Assembly: GCF_002374835.1 (NCBI RefSeq)
Contig: NZ_NWVD01000001.1
Coordinates: forward strand, 62,001 to 126,000
Length of the DNA: 64,000 nt
Reading direction: 5' to 3'
Origin: Sphingomonas ginsenosidimutans
Lineage (GTDB): Bacteria; Pseudomonadota; Alphaproteobacteria; Sphingomonadales; Sphingomonadaceae
Shown here: positions 1 through 7,900 of the stretch, piece after piece
Position numbering within the stretch: the stretch's first letter is position 1
How the letters are laid out: each line of letters opens with the position of its first letter
Position numbers and translations under genes: made by a program
Notes under the pieces: generated by a model
The model's database searches: none
What the model was told of the DNA's origin: nothing
What the model saw: only the letters and a program-made list of their open reading frames with translations

Positions 1-531
1 TTCTATCCGGACCTGTCGCTGTCGCTGCTCGACGAAATCGCGTCGTACAAGGTGGTGATGACCGGCCTGCCGGCGGATGCGGGGCCCAAGTTTCCCGCCG
101 AACTGTCCGGCGGAATGAAGAAGCGTGCCGGGCTGGCGCGCGCGCTGGCGCTCGACCCCGATCTGTTGTTCCTGGACGAGCCGACCGCCGGCCTGGACCC
201 GATCGGTGCGGCGGCGTTCGACGAACTGACCGCCTCGCTCCAGAAGACGCTGGGGCTGACGGTGTTCCTCATCACCCACGATCTCGACACGCTCTACGCC
301 ATTTGCGACCGTGTCGCGGTGCTGGCCGACAGACGCGTGATCGCGGTGGGGACGATCCCGGAGCTGCTCGCGCTCGATCACCCGTGGATCCAGGAATATT
401 TCAACGGCCCGCGCGGCCGCGCTGCGGTCGCTTCCCAGAAGCGGGCTGCGGAACACGAACCGGCGGCGGGCCGGACAGGCGATGGCGCGACCGCCGCCGC
501 CGACGACCGCCGGCTATCAGGGGCTGAGTGA
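1..531 (+). CDS. mlaF: Mla-type lipid ABC transporter, ATP-binding subunit (5' end cut by window)
   Basis: The reading frame is open from base 1, so the start codon and the Walker A region lie outside the window. The visible 176 residues hold the ABC signature LSGGMKKR, Walker B LLFLDEP, the D-loop GLDP and the H-loop histidine of LITHD. The signature with KKR and the MCE-domain gene that follows identify the MlaF/Ttg2A family, the cytoplasmic ATPase that drives lipid transport between inner and outer membrane. The C-terminal ~35 residues are Ala/Gly/Arg-rich and probably disordered. The stop TGA shares one base with the next start (TGATG), so translation is probably coupled. The permease (mlaE) is expected just upstream of the window. 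Confidence 0.9.
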   Translation, partial: FYPDLSLSLLDEIASYKVVMTGLPADAGPKFPAELSGGMKKRAGLARALALDPDLLFLDEPTAGLDPIGAAAFDELTASLQKTLGLTVFLITHDLDTLYAICDRVAVLADRRVIAVGTIPELLALDHPWIQEYFNGPRGRAAVASQKRAAEHEPAAGRTGDGATAAADDRRLSGAE

Positions 532-1493
532 TGGAAACGCGATCGAACCACGTCCTGGTCGGGGCCGTCGTGCTGATCCTGCTGGCGATCGTCGCGATCT
601 TCACCGTGTGGATCGCACGGGTGAGCGGCGGGGCCGAACGGGAATATGACATCTTCTTCCGCCAGTCGGTCGACGGGCTGGCGAAGGGGTCGACGGTTAC
701 CTTCTCCGGCGTGCCGTCGGGGCAGGTGAAGACGATCTCGCTGTGGAAGCCCGATCCGCAATACGTCCGCGTGCGCATCAGCGTGAACGACGACACGCCG
801 ATCCTGCGCGGGACCACCGCGACCATCCAGGGCAGCTTCACGGGCACCAGCACAGTCAGCCTGGACGGCGCGATCAAGGGCCAGGCGCCGATCACCTGCC
901 CCGCCGGCGACGCGCGATCGGTATGCCCGCTGGGCGTGCCGGTGATCCCGACCAAGACCGGCGGCATCGGCGCGATCCTCAATTCCGCACCGCAGCTTCT
1001 GGAACGGCTGTCGACGCTGACCGAGCGGCTGACCGGGATGCTGAGCGACCGCAACCAGGCGTCGATTGCGGGCATTCTGGACAACACCAACCGCCTGACC
1101 GATGCGCTAGCTGATCGCGGGCCCGAAATCGCCGCCACGCTGGCGCAGACCCGCGTCGCGATCGCGCAGGCGGGCGATGCCGCCCAGCAAATCGGCGAAC
1201 TGGCCAAGACGACCAACGGCGTGATGACCGAGGACGTCAAGCCGACCCTGGCCAATCTGAACGCCACCATAAAGTCGGCGCGGGAGAGCACCGACACGCT
1301 CAACGCGGCGATCGGCGACGCGCGGCCGGGCCTCACGACCTTCTCGAAACAGACGGTGCCGCAGATCAACCAGTTGGTGCGCGACCTGCGCGTCACGGCG
1401 GCGTCGCTCTCGGCGATCTCGGAACGCGTCGAACAGGGCGGCGCCAGCTCGCTGATCGGTCAACAGAAGCTGCCGGAATACAAGGGGAACTGA
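531..1493 (+). CDS. mlaD: MlaD family MCE-domain protein
   Basis: 320 residues. An N-terminal membrane anchor (residues ~8-30, VLVGAVVLILLAIVAIFTVW) is followed by an MCE domain (~38-115) containing the typical VDGLAKGSTVTFSGVPSGQV stretch. A long helical tail (~150-310) ends in a Gln-rich region. MCE proteins form periplasmic hexameric rings that bind lipid and work with the MlaF/MlaE ABC complex. ATG at 531 is chosen because it forms a TGATG overlap with mlaF; a GTG codon directly before it (528) is in frame and could also serve. The gene sits between the ATPase and the auxiliary lipoprotein, the usual alphaproteobacterial order. Confidence 0.9.
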   Translation: METRSNHVLVGAVVLILLAIVAIFTVWIARVSGGAEREYDIFFRQSVDGLAKGSTVTFSGVPSGQVKTISLWKPDPQYVRVRISVNDDTPILRGTTATIQGSFTGTSTVSLDGAIKGQAPITCPAGDARSVCPLGVPVIPTKTGGIGAILNSAPQLLERLSTLTERLTGMLSDRNQASIAGILDNTNRLTDALADRGPEIAATLAQTRVAIAQAGDAAQQIGELAKTTNGVMTEDVKPTLANLNATIKSARESTDTLNAAIGDARPGLTTFSKQTVPQINQLVRDLRVTAASLSAISERVEQGGASSLIGQQKLPEYKGN

Positions 1494-1495
1494 GC

Positions 1496-2092
1496 GTGCG
1501 CTTCACTCGAAACCTCGTCCTTGCCGCGGCGATCGTCCCGCTGGCCGGCTGTCTCAGCTTCGGCGGCAAGCCGCCCAAGCAATTGCTGACGATCGCGTCC
1601 ACCGCCCAACCGCAACCGGGCGCGGCACAGATTGCATCGGCAACGCGCGCGATCGTGGTGCAGGTGCCCGCGGTGCCGCAGACGATCGCCAATACGCGCA
1701 TCCCAGTGCAGCAGAGCGACGTCGCGGTCGCCTATATCAAGGATGCGCAATGGTCCGAACCGCCCGCGCGGCTGTTCGCTCGGGTGCTGGGCGATACGCT
1801 GACCGCGCGCGCGGGCATGGTGGTGCTCGCCCCGGCGCAGTCGTTCGGCGCGCCCAGCGCAGACCTGTCGGGCGACCTGCGCAGCTTCGGCGTCGATGCG
1901 TCGCAGCGACAGGCGGTGGTGATCTACGATGCGTCGCTGACGCGGGCCGGCCAGTCGGCGATCGAGAAGCGCCGTTTCGAAGCGCGCGTCCCGGTCGCGG
2001 CGATCGAGCCGACCGCGGCAGCCGAGGCGCTGGGGCGCGCCGCCAACGACGTGGCCGGGCAGGTCGCCGACTGGGTGCGCAGCGGCGGCTGA
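1496..2092 (+). CDS. ABC-type transport auxiliary lipoprotein (PqiC/YmbA-like)
   Basis: 198 residues starting at GTG, two bases after the mlaD stop. The N-terminus is a lipoprotein signal with lipobox LAGC (Cys at ~19), so the protein is probably anchored in the outer membrane facing the periplasm. The rest matches the pattern of the ABC-type transport auxiliary lipoprotein domain (YIKDAQWSEPPARLFARVL, then a RSFGVD segment and a C-terminal DVAGQVADWV helix). Such lipoproteins are the outer-membrane end of MCE transport systems. It closes the mla operon and converges on the cyclophilin gene with a 21-bp gap. Confidence 0.85.
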   Translation: MRFTRNLVLAAAIVPLAGCLSFGGKPPKQLLTIASTAQPQPGAAQIASATRAIVVQVPAVPQTIANTRIPVQQSDVAVAYIKDAQWSEPPARLFARVLGDTLTARAGMVVLAPAQSFGAPSADLSGDLRSFGVDASQRQAVVIYDASLTRAGQSAIEKRRFEARVPVAAIEPTAAAEALGRAANDVAGQVADWVRSGG

Positions 2093-2113
2093 GCGACGTC
2101 GGCGTCTGCCCAG

Positions 2114-2995
2114 TCAGCGCGTGTCGAGGCGCTTCACCTCCAGCGGCATTTCGCATATGTCGATCGCGCCGGATCCGATCGTCGGGGGCGGCGGGTTCTC
2201 GCGCCGCCGCACTGCCGCGGCAAAGCGCGGGTTGTCGGCCGCGCGATAGGCGAAGCGCGGCCGCTCGGCAGCGGGCAACTCGCTGGCGAGCCGCACCCAT
2301 TCGATCGGTGCGCGCTGCGCCGGATTGGCATAGACGCCCATCGGCGCATCGCTGCGCGGCAGTCCCGACAGGTTCGCCATCCCGTCGATGATCCGGCCGA
2401 CGACGGTATAGTTGCGATCCAGCCGCCGTGCCGACTGGCCGATCGGGGTGAACAACTCAGCCCCGGATCCGGATCGCGGATCGGCATCGCGGGCAACGCC
2501 CACCATCGCATAGCAATGCGGCAGCCAGGCGTGGCCCGCGCCGTCGCTGGCCACGGGCCACCCGTCCGCGGTGATGCCTGACGTGCGCGCATGGGGATCA
2601 CCACGGGCCAACAGCGCCGCAGGGGCGACGCGCGCGACCTCGAACTCCGGATCGACCTGCGTCGCAACGCCGGCCGGCAGCGGCTTCTGCTCGCTGGCAT
2701 CGCCCCATTGCGCCACCCAGTTTTCCTGGACGCGATAGACGCTGGCGGCATCCCACCAATGCGCCGCCGCCAGCCGGCGGATCTGCGCGACGTGCTGCGG
2801 CGCCGCCCAGGCGGCCAGGCGGATCGTCACCGTTCGCCCGCCCGCCAGCCGCATTACCAGCAGCTCGTCGTCGGGAATGACCCGCCAGTCGCCCGCCAAT
2901 GCGTCATGCGCGGCCGGCGGCGGCGGGGGAGGAGCCGGCGCGGCCGCCGCCTGACCAGGTGCCACGATCGCGGCCAGAGCGAGAAGAATCGTCAT
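2114..2995 (-). CDS. cyclophilin-type peptidyl-prolyl cis-trans isomerase, exported
   Basis: 293 residues. ATG at 2995 begins MTILLALAAIVAPGQAAAA, a clear signal peptide followed by a Pro/Ala-rich linker, so the enzyme is periplasmic. Later segments fit a divergent cyclophilin fold: ARLAAAHWWDAASVYRVQENWVAQWG, then HCYAMVGVARD, TPIGQSARRLDRNYTVVGRIIDGM. Upstream in-frame codons continue into the antisense of the tRNA-Ser gene, which yields the well-known spurious string EREGFEPSIR, so longer starts are rejected. It probably assists folding of secreted proteins. It is monocistronic and convergent with the mla operon. Confidence 0.82.
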   Translation of the reverse strand: MTILLALAAIVAPGQAAAAPAPPPPPPAAHDALAGDWRVIPDDELLVMRLAGGRTVTIRLAAWAAPQHVAQIRRLAAAHWWDAASVYRVQENWVAQWGDASEQKPLPAGVATQVDPEFEVARVAPAALLARGDPHARTSGITADGWPVASDGAGHAWLPHCYAMVGVARDADPRSGSGAELFTPIGQSARRLDRNYTVVGRIIDGMANLSGLPRSDAPMGVYANPAQRAPIEWVRLASELPAAERPRFAYRAADNPRFAAAVRRRENPPPPTIGSGAIDICEMPLEVKRLDTR

Positions 2996-3089
2996 GGCCC
3001 CACCGTGCCCGTCCTCGCGCCGACCTGCAATCCAACCCGCTTGCGCGCGCGCGACGCCTCCACTAGGGCGTGTCGCTTCCAGTGCATGC

Positions 3090-3180
3090 GGAGCGGTGGC
3101 CGAGTGGTCGAAGGCGCTCGCCTGGAAAGTGAGTATACGGCAAAACCGTATCGAGGGTTCGAATCCCTCCCGCTCCGCCA
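3090..3180 (+). tRNA. tRNA-Ser (GGA anticodon)
   Basis: 91-nt gene with encoded CCA. Acceptor arms GGAGCGG (3090-3096) and CCGCTCC (3170-3176) pair perfectly, the discriminator is G3177 and CCA is 3178-3180. The anticodon stem CTCGC/GTGAG (3117-3121/3129-3133) closes loop CTGGAAA, placing GGA at 3124-3126, which reads UCC/UCU serine codons. The long variable arm (about 3134-3152, TATACGG/CCGTATC) is the class II mark of tRNA-Ser. The T arm holds GGTTCGAATCC. An integrase remnant follows immediately, so the tRNA 3' end was probably an attachment site. Confidence 0.97.
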
Positions 3181-3226
3181 TTCTCGCCCCCTGCTGGCCT
3201 CGCAAAATCCACAGAAATTTGCTATG

Positions 3227-3251
3227 AAACCGCAGAAATCAGCGGTTTTTT
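3227..3251 (+). terminator. rho-independent terminator after tRNA-Ser
   Basis: Arms AAACCGC (3227-3233) and GCGGTTT (3242-3248) flank an 8-base loop and run into six T residues (3246-3251). Its place 46 bp after the tRNA fits termination of the tRNA transcript, or insulation of the integrated element. Confidence 0.75.
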
Positions 3252-3322
3252 CGTCACGCGGAATTTCACGTGGTCCGACACCATCCCGCCAAATGTGTGG
3301 GGGTAATTTGGAGTGTGGTGCG

Positions 3323-3806
3323 ATGGGAAATCTCACTGCAACCAAGGTCCGGGCATTGAACGAGCCGGGGCGATATTCCGACGGCGACGGCCTTTTTTGG
3401 GAAATGAACAGCAAGGAGTCGGGCCGTGGGCTGCTGCGAGTGCAATCTGGGGGGCGGCGCAGGGACATAAGGCCTGGGCTTGTTGAAAGCCGTTTCTCTC
3501 GCTGATGCCTGCGAGGCAGCGCTCCTGATCCGGAAGAAGATTGCACAAGGCATCGACCCTGTCGCCGAGCGGCAGGTCACTCCGACGTTCCGCAAGGCCG
3601 CCGAGATGGTCCACGAGGAACACCAGAAAGCCTGGAAAAACGGCAAGTATCAGGATCAGTGGATCGCGACGTTGAAGAGCTACGCCTTCCCCAAGATGGA
3701 CGACCGCCTGGTCAGCGAAATCGAAGGCCCCCGGATACGGGACGTGCTGGCTCCCATCTGGCTGACGAAGCCCCAAACGGCGCGCCGTGTACGGCAACGC
3801 ATCGGC
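3323..3806 (+). pseudogene. P4-type tyrosine recombinase (integrase), N-terminal fragment with frameshift
   Basis: The ATG at 3323 opens MGNLTATKVRALNEPGRYSD, the standard start of the DUF4102-type N-terminal domain of P4/CP4-like integrases. The frame is lost near 3470-3490 and continues +1 with LADACEAALLIRKKIAQGID and FRKAAEMVHEEHQKAWKNGK (core-binding domain), then IRDVLAPIWLTKPQTARRVR. The homology stops at about 3805, before the catalytic domain, where a TraA-like sequence takes over in the same frame. The fragment is therefore frameshifted and truncated and has no catalytic Arg/His/Tyr region. Its position directly after tRNA-Ser is where such integrases normally sit. Confidence 0.82.
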
Positions 3807-4395
3807 AGCCTCGAGCATCAATGGGGGCAGGGGCGTGAGCTGCTGACCGACAACTCCATCCTCGTCGTCGACGAGGCCGGGATGATCTGCACCCGCCAGC
3901 GCGAGCGGGTGATTGCGGATGCCGAGAGGTGCGGCGCCAGGTCGTGTTGGTCGGCGACCCCGAACAGCTCCAAGCGATCGAAGCAGGCGCGGGATTCCGT
4001 AACGTGGCTGAGCGCCATGGCAGTGTCGAGATCACCGACATCCGCCGCCGGCGTGAGGACTGGCGACATGTCGCGACACACCAGCTCGCTACCGAGCGAA
4101 CCGGAGAAGCACTTGCGGCATACCAGCAGCATGACCCGATCTATGTTGCCGAGACGCGCGAGGCGGCGCGGGTCGATCTCATCGACAACCGGGACCGGCA
4201 ACGTCAAGCGGAGTCCGGTGCCAGTCGCATCATCCTCACTCACATCAATGACGAGGTGGCGCGGCTCAACCAAGCGGCGCGTAGCCGAGTGCGGGCACGA
4301 GCAGAACTCGGTGACGACGCCGCCCTGCAGGTCGAGAAGGGCAAGCGGCATTTTGCTACCGGCGACCGGGGGATGTTCGGGCGCAACGAGCGCAA
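3807..4395 (+). pseudogene. traA: TraA-type conjugative relaxase/helicase, internal fragment with frameshift
   Basis: From 3807 the translation reads SLEHQWGQGRELLTDNSILVVDEAGM, typical of the superfamily-1 helicase half of Rhizobium/sphingomonad TraA relaxases (VVDEAGM is the Walker B motif). The frame shifts near 3930 and continues with VVLVGDPEQLQAIEAGAGFR (motif III, GDPxQL) and further conserved text: HGSVEITDIRR, RIILTHINDEVARLNQAAR, KRHFATGDRGMF. Homology stops near 4395. The relaxase domain and both ends are missing, so it is a remnant of a conjugative plasmid or integrative element. Confidence 0.8.
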
Positions 4396-4399
4396 CGTA

Positions 4400-4707
4400 T
4401 CAGCGATAGCACCGATCGCGCTGCCGACTGCGAAGAGAGCCAGTCCGATGAACACCGGTCGCGTATGCCCGGTCGCATCGGTCACCGGACCGACGATGAG
4501 CTGACCCAGCGCAAAGGTCACGAAGAATGCGCTGAACGTCCACGCCAGTGCTGACTGCCCGACCGAAAGGTCGCGCGCCATCGCCGCAAAGGCCGGCAGC
4601 ATGATGTTGGTCGCCAGCGCGCCAAGTGCGGCCAAGCCGGCCAGCATCGCGAGCCGCCGAGGACCGATCGAGCTGGCAGCGATGCCCCGGGGCGACAGCC
4701 TGCGGCG
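4400..4707 (-). pseudogene. MFS multidrug transporter (Bcr/CflA type), N-terminal fragment
   Basis: On the minus strand, IGPRRLAMLAGLAALGALAT leads into NIMLPAFAAMARDLSV and FVTFALGQLIVGPVTDATGH. This is the first two to three membrane segments and motif A-like loop of a Bcr/CflA drug transporter. Resemblance is lost near 4400, where the opposite strand becomes the TraA fragment, leaving about 90 of an expected ~400 residues. No good start codon precedes the conserved part; the frame opens directly after the stop of the downstream oxidoreductase (4708-4710), so the 5' end may also be cut. Confidence 0.72.
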
Positions 4708-5718
4708 TCATCGCGTGGTGGCCACGTCGATCACCACCTTGCCCTTTGCATGTCCGCTATCGAGATAGGCCATCGCGTCGTTGACGGCATCGAAGCCGAA
4801 GCGTCGGTCGATCACCGGCTTGATCGTCCCGGCTTCGACAAGTGTCGTGATCCGGGCAAGCTGCGCGCCATCCGCGCGCATGAACAGAAACCGGTAATCC
4901 ACCCCGCGTGCCCGTGCCTTGCGCCGGACACCCAGGCTCAACAAACCCATGATGAAACGCATGACGGGGTTCATGCCCTGCGCGCGAGCGAAGGCGGGGT
5001 CCGGCGGGCCGGAGAGCGAAACCAGCGTCCCGCCCGGCGCCATTACGTTGAGCGAGCGGACAAGCGTCTTCGCATCCTGGTTGGCGAGGACGAAGTCCTG
5101 ATCGCGTAGCTGATCAGTAAAGTCCTGCGTGCGGTAATCAATGACAGTATCGGCGCCGAGGCTGCGGACCAGCGCCTCGCCGGCGCTGCTCGCAGTCGTG
5201 GCGACTGTCGCGCCGAGGTGTTTGGCCAGCTGGATCGCGATCGTCCCGACGCCGCCCGCGCCCGCGTGGATCAGCAACCTGCTGCCCGCGCCGACGCGGC
5301 CGATGTCGACCAGCGCCTGCGACGCGGTCAGCGCGACCAGCGGCAGCGACGCCGCCTCCACCAGCGACACGTTCGCCGGCGCGGGAGCCACGTCTTCGGC
5401 CGGCACCGCGATCCGCTCCGCCAACGTGCCGATCCGGCCGTCGCGCGGCCGCGCGTAGACTTCGTCACCGATGGCGAAACCGCGCACGGAACGGCCCACC
5501 GCGAAGACGCGGCCGGCAACATCGTGACCGAGGACGAACGGCGGCTTGTACGGCAGCAAAAGCTTGAAGGCCCCGTCGCGGATTTTGCTGTCGAGCGGAT
5601 TGAGGGCTGCGGCATGCACCTCGATCAGGACGTCTCCGTCGCCGACGACCGGATCGGGCAGGTCGACGAGGCGCAGCGGCGTGCCCTTGCCGTACCGCTG
5701 GACGACCCAGCCCCTCAC
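4708..5718 (-). CDS. zinc-free medium-chain NADP-dependent oxidoreductase (quinone oxidoreductase-like)
   Basis: 336 residues. It carries the GroES-like N-terminal domain (LRLVDLPDPVVGDGDVLIEV, LGHDVAGRVFAVG), the NADP Rossmann motif (HAGAGGVGTIAIQLAKHLGA) and a C-terminal VVIDV segment. No catalytic zinc ligands are visible, as in QOR-type enzymes that reduce quinones or enones. The GTG start at 5718 overlaps the stop of the upstream SDR gene as GTGA, indicating coupled translation and choosing this start over longer ones. With the SDR it forms a two-gene unit divergent from a TetR gene, so it is probably derepressed by an electrophile or other small molecule. Confidence 0.87.
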   Translation of the reverse strand: MRGWVVQRYGKGTPLRLVDLPDPVVGDGDVLIEVHAAALNPLDSKIRDGAFKLLLPYKPPFVLGHDVAGRVFAVGRSVRGFAIGDEVYARPRDGRIGTLAERIAVPAEDVAPAPANVSLVEAASLPLVALTASQALVDIGRVGAGSRLLIHAGAGGVGTIAIQLAKHLGATVATTASSAGEALVRSLGADTVIDYRTQDFTDQLRDQDFVLANQDAKTLVRSLNVMAPGGTLVSLSGPPDPAFARAQGMNPVMRFIMGLLSLGVRRKARARGVDYRFLFMRADGAQLARITTLVEAGTIKPVIDRRFGFDAVNDAMAYLDSGHAKGKVVIDVATTR

Positions 5719-6506
5719 GCGCCGTGACTTGTATAGCGCGGCGCGGGCATGGTCTGCGCGAACCCGGGCAGCATCGCCAGCCTTGCGGCTTGATACGCGT
5801 CCCACTGCCCAGCGTCGTGAAGCGGCGGAATGGTGACCGGCTCGCGCTGATCGAACCCGGCGAGCGCGGCGTCGACCAGCGCACCGACCTCCATCATCGG
5901 CGGCAATGCGGCGGGATCGGCCCCCGCACGGCTCCAGATGTCGGTCGCCGTCGCGGCGGGCAGCACGGCCTGAACGTAGATACCCTTCGGCCCGAGTTCG
6001 TGCGCCAGCCCCTGCGACAGGGACAGGACGAACGCCTTGGTGGCTCCGTAGACGGTCTGGCCGAACTCCGGGGCCAGCCCGACGACCGAACCGATGTTGA
6101 TGATCGCGCCGGTGCCATTCTCCACCAGACGCGGCGCGATGGCATGGGCGAGCCGCATCACCGCGGTGGCGTTGACCGCGACGAGCCGCGCGAGATCCGC
6201 CGCCTCCTGCCGGTCGAACCGCCCGGCCTTGGAGATACCGGCGTTGTTGACGAGCAGCCCGATCCCCGCATCGTCCCGAAGCCGGGCCTCGACCGCCGCG
6301 ATGTCCGCTTCTTCGGCCAGATCCGCACGCAGGATGTCGATCGAAACTCCGAATTCGGCGCGTAGCCGGCCCGCCAATGCCTCCATCTTCGGCGCATCGC
6401 GCGCGACGAGGACAATATCGTGGCCGCGCCGGGCGAGCCTATCGGCGTAAGTCGCACCTATTCCCGAGGAAGCCCCGGTGACGAGCGCGGTGGGAAGGTC
6501 GGGCAT
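5715..6506 (-). CDS. short-chain dehydrogenase/reductase
   Basis: 263 residues. Shows the classical SDR pattern: TGASSGIG at ~9-16, NNAGIS, the catalytic Ser of GSVVG and YGATK (YxxxK). The ATG at 6506 gives MPDLPTALVTG, with GGAG-containing Shine-Dalgarno sequence a few bases upstream. Longer in-frame starts would run through the operator region and the divergent tetR start, so they are rejected. It is the first gene of a two-gene operon with the oxidoreductase. The substrate cannot be read from the sequence. Confidence 0.9.
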   Translation of the reverse strand: MPDLPTALVTGASSGIGATYADRLARRGHDIVLVARDAPKMEALAGRLRAEFGVSIDILRADLAEEADIAAVEARLRDDAGIGLLVNNAGISKAGRFDRQEAADLARLVAVNATAVMRLAHAIAPRLVENGTGAIINIGSVVGLAPEFGQTVYGATKAFVLSLSQGLAHELGPKGIYVQAVLPAATATDIWSRAGADPAALPPMMEVGALVDAALAGFDQREPVTIPPLHDAGQWDAYQAARLAMLPGFAQTMPAPRYTSHGA

Positions 6507-6527
6507 CAAAAGGACTCCACGATCATT

Positions 6528-6547
6528 ATCATGACGATCATCATGAT
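6528..6547. promoter_or_regulatory. operator 1 of the divergent SDR/tetR promoter region
   Basis: Perfect inverted repeat ATCATGA-N6-TCATGAT. Its core ATGACGNNCATCAT recurs in the second site 28 bp away. It lies between the divergent SDR and tetR starts, the usual place for autoregulation by a TetR protein. Confidence 0.65.
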
Positions 6548-6555
6548 ATTTGCTA

Positions 6556-6575
6556 AATATGACGCGCATCATATA
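6556..6575. promoter_or_regulatory. operator 2 of the divergent SDR/tetR promoter region
   Basis: Inverted repeat ATATGA-N6-TCATAT (6557-6574) sharing the core ATGACGNNCATCAT with operator 1, offset by exactly 28 bp, in an AT-rich stretch 25-45 bp before the tetR start. Confidence 0.62.
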
Positions 6576-6600
6576 TGTCAATGAACATGTGGAGGTTCGG

Positions 6601-7164
6601 ATGAGGGTCAATCGCGAGCAGATGCGCGCGAACCGGGAACGGATCCTGAGCGAGGCGGGACGGCTGTTCCGCGAAAGAGGGTTCGAGAACGTCGGCGTTG
6701 CCGAGGTCATGCGCGCGGCCGGCATGACGCACGGCGGCTTCTACGGTCATTTCGCGTCGAAGGACGATCTGGTGATGCAGACGCTGACCCAGCTTTTCGC
6801 GCCGCGCGATGCCGCTTCCGATCCGGCGATGACGGACTTCCTCGACGTCTATCTTTCGCCAGAACACCGGGATTCGCCGGGGACCGGATGTCCCACCGCG
6901 GCGCTGTCGGTCGACGCGGCCCGTCAAACCGAGGCCGCTCGCCGCTCGCTGTCAGCCGGGATCGAAGCGCAGATCGCGCGGATGGCGGCGCGCCTCGGCG
7001 ACGAGGCAGGCGGCCACAATCGTGTGGCGGCCACGGGCATATGGGCGGCGATGGTTGGAGCACTGGTGCTTGCGCGTGCCGCCGACGCTCCGCTATCGGA
7101 CCGCATCCTCGCCGACGCGAAGGCCTGGATCGCCGGGCGTCTCGACGCGCCCGGCGATACCTAG
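6601..7164 (+). CDS. TetR/AcrR family transcriptional regulator
   Basis: 187 residues. The N-terminal HTH (about 8-55) reads ILSEAGRLFRERGFENVGVA then HGGFYGHFASKDDLV, the recognition-helix pattern of TetR proteins of the type that usually control an adjacent oxidoreductase. The ATG at 6601 is chosen because GGAGG lies at 6591-6595; an in-frame ATG at 6550 has no such site and would overlap the operators. Divergent from the SDR/oxidoreductase operon, it very likely represses that operon and itself through the paired sites at 6528-6575. It overlaps the end of the convergent dehalogenase gene by 4 bp. Confidence 0.9.
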   Translation: MRVNREQMRANRERILSEAGRLFRERGFENVGVAEVMRAAGMTHGGFYGHFASKDDLVMQTLTQLFAPRDAASDPAMTDFLDVYLSPEHRDSPGTGCPTAALSVDAARQTEAARRSLSAGIEAQIARMAARLGDEAGGHNRVAATGIWAAMVGALVLARAADAPLSDRILADAKAWIAGRLDAPGDT

Positions 7165-7883
7165 CAGCCCAGGCGCTCGGCCAGTTCGCCGAAGTCGCCG
7201 GCAACCCAGTCCCAGTCCTGCCGCGCCGCTGCATCCGGGGCCTCGCGGCCGCCATATTCCAGCGGGCGCCCGACAAAAGCAGTCGCCAGACCGCAGGCGC
7301 GCGCGGCGGCCAGATCGCTGTGGTGCGCGGCGACGAGACACAGATCAGCGGGCGCAACGTCGAGTATCCGCGCAGTTGCCTCGTATGCACGCGGATCGGG
7401 CTTGTAAAAGCCGGTCACTTCCGCTCCGAGGATAGCATCCCACGGCAAGCCCCCGCGGCGCGCCATCGCAAGCATCAGCGCGACATTGCCGTTGCTGAGC
7501 GTCACGATCGGAAAGCGCGCCTTAAGCCGCGTCAGCCCGGCGACTGCGTCGGGCCACGGATCGAGCCGGTGCCACGCGCGGTTCCAGTCGGTGAGCAGTT
7601 CTTGGTCGAGCACGGCCGGATCGACATCGATGCCGCGCAACGCCGCCTCCAGCATCTCGCGGTGAAGCACGTCGAGCGGCACGAACGCGCGCCCCGACAC
7701 GGCATAGTCTTGCATTGTACGCAGATATTGCATCCGCCAGACGTCGGCGAACTGCGCGGGATCGACGTCGGCCCGGCCGATCGCCGCGAGGAAGCTGATC
7801 GATTCCCGCGCCACACTCCCGCGCCAGTCGACCACCGTGCCGAACACGTCGAATGCCAGCACCTTCGGCAGAGCCCGTGTCAT
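7161..7883 (-). CDS. haloacid dehalogenase type II (HAD superfamily)
   Basis: 240 residues. The HAD motif I is FDVFGTVVDW, with the nucleophilic Asp replacing DxD as in type II (S)-2-haloacid dehalogenases. Motif II is VTLSNGN, with Lys in GFYKPDPRAYE and motif III in LVAAHHSDLAAARACGL. It is expected to hydrolyse short 2-haloalkanoic acids to 2-hydroxy acids in the cytoplasm, although many relatives have other small substrates. The ATG at 7883 gives MTRALPKVLAFDVFGT; longer starts run into the upstream thioesterase. It follows that gene by 17 bp on the same strand. Confidence 0.85.
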   Translation of the reverse strand: MTRALPKVLAFDVFGTVVDWRGSVARESISFLAAIGRADVDPAQFADVWRMQYLRTMQDYAVSGRAFVPLDVLHREMLEAALRGIDVDPAVLDQELLTDWNRAWHRLDPWPDAVAGLTRLKARFPIVTLSNGNVALMLAMARRGGLPWDAILGAEVTGFYKPDPRAYEATARILDVAPADLCLVAAHHSDLAAARACGLATAFVGRPLEYGGREAPDAAARQDWDWVAGDFGELAERLGC

Positions 7884-7900
7884 GACGCCCGATCCTCCGC

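Noticed and set aside
2996..3205. N-terminal extension of the cyclophilin reading frame containing EREGFEPSIR
   Set aside because: This string is the well-known antisense translation of a tRNA-Ser gene; the true start is the signal peptide at 2995.
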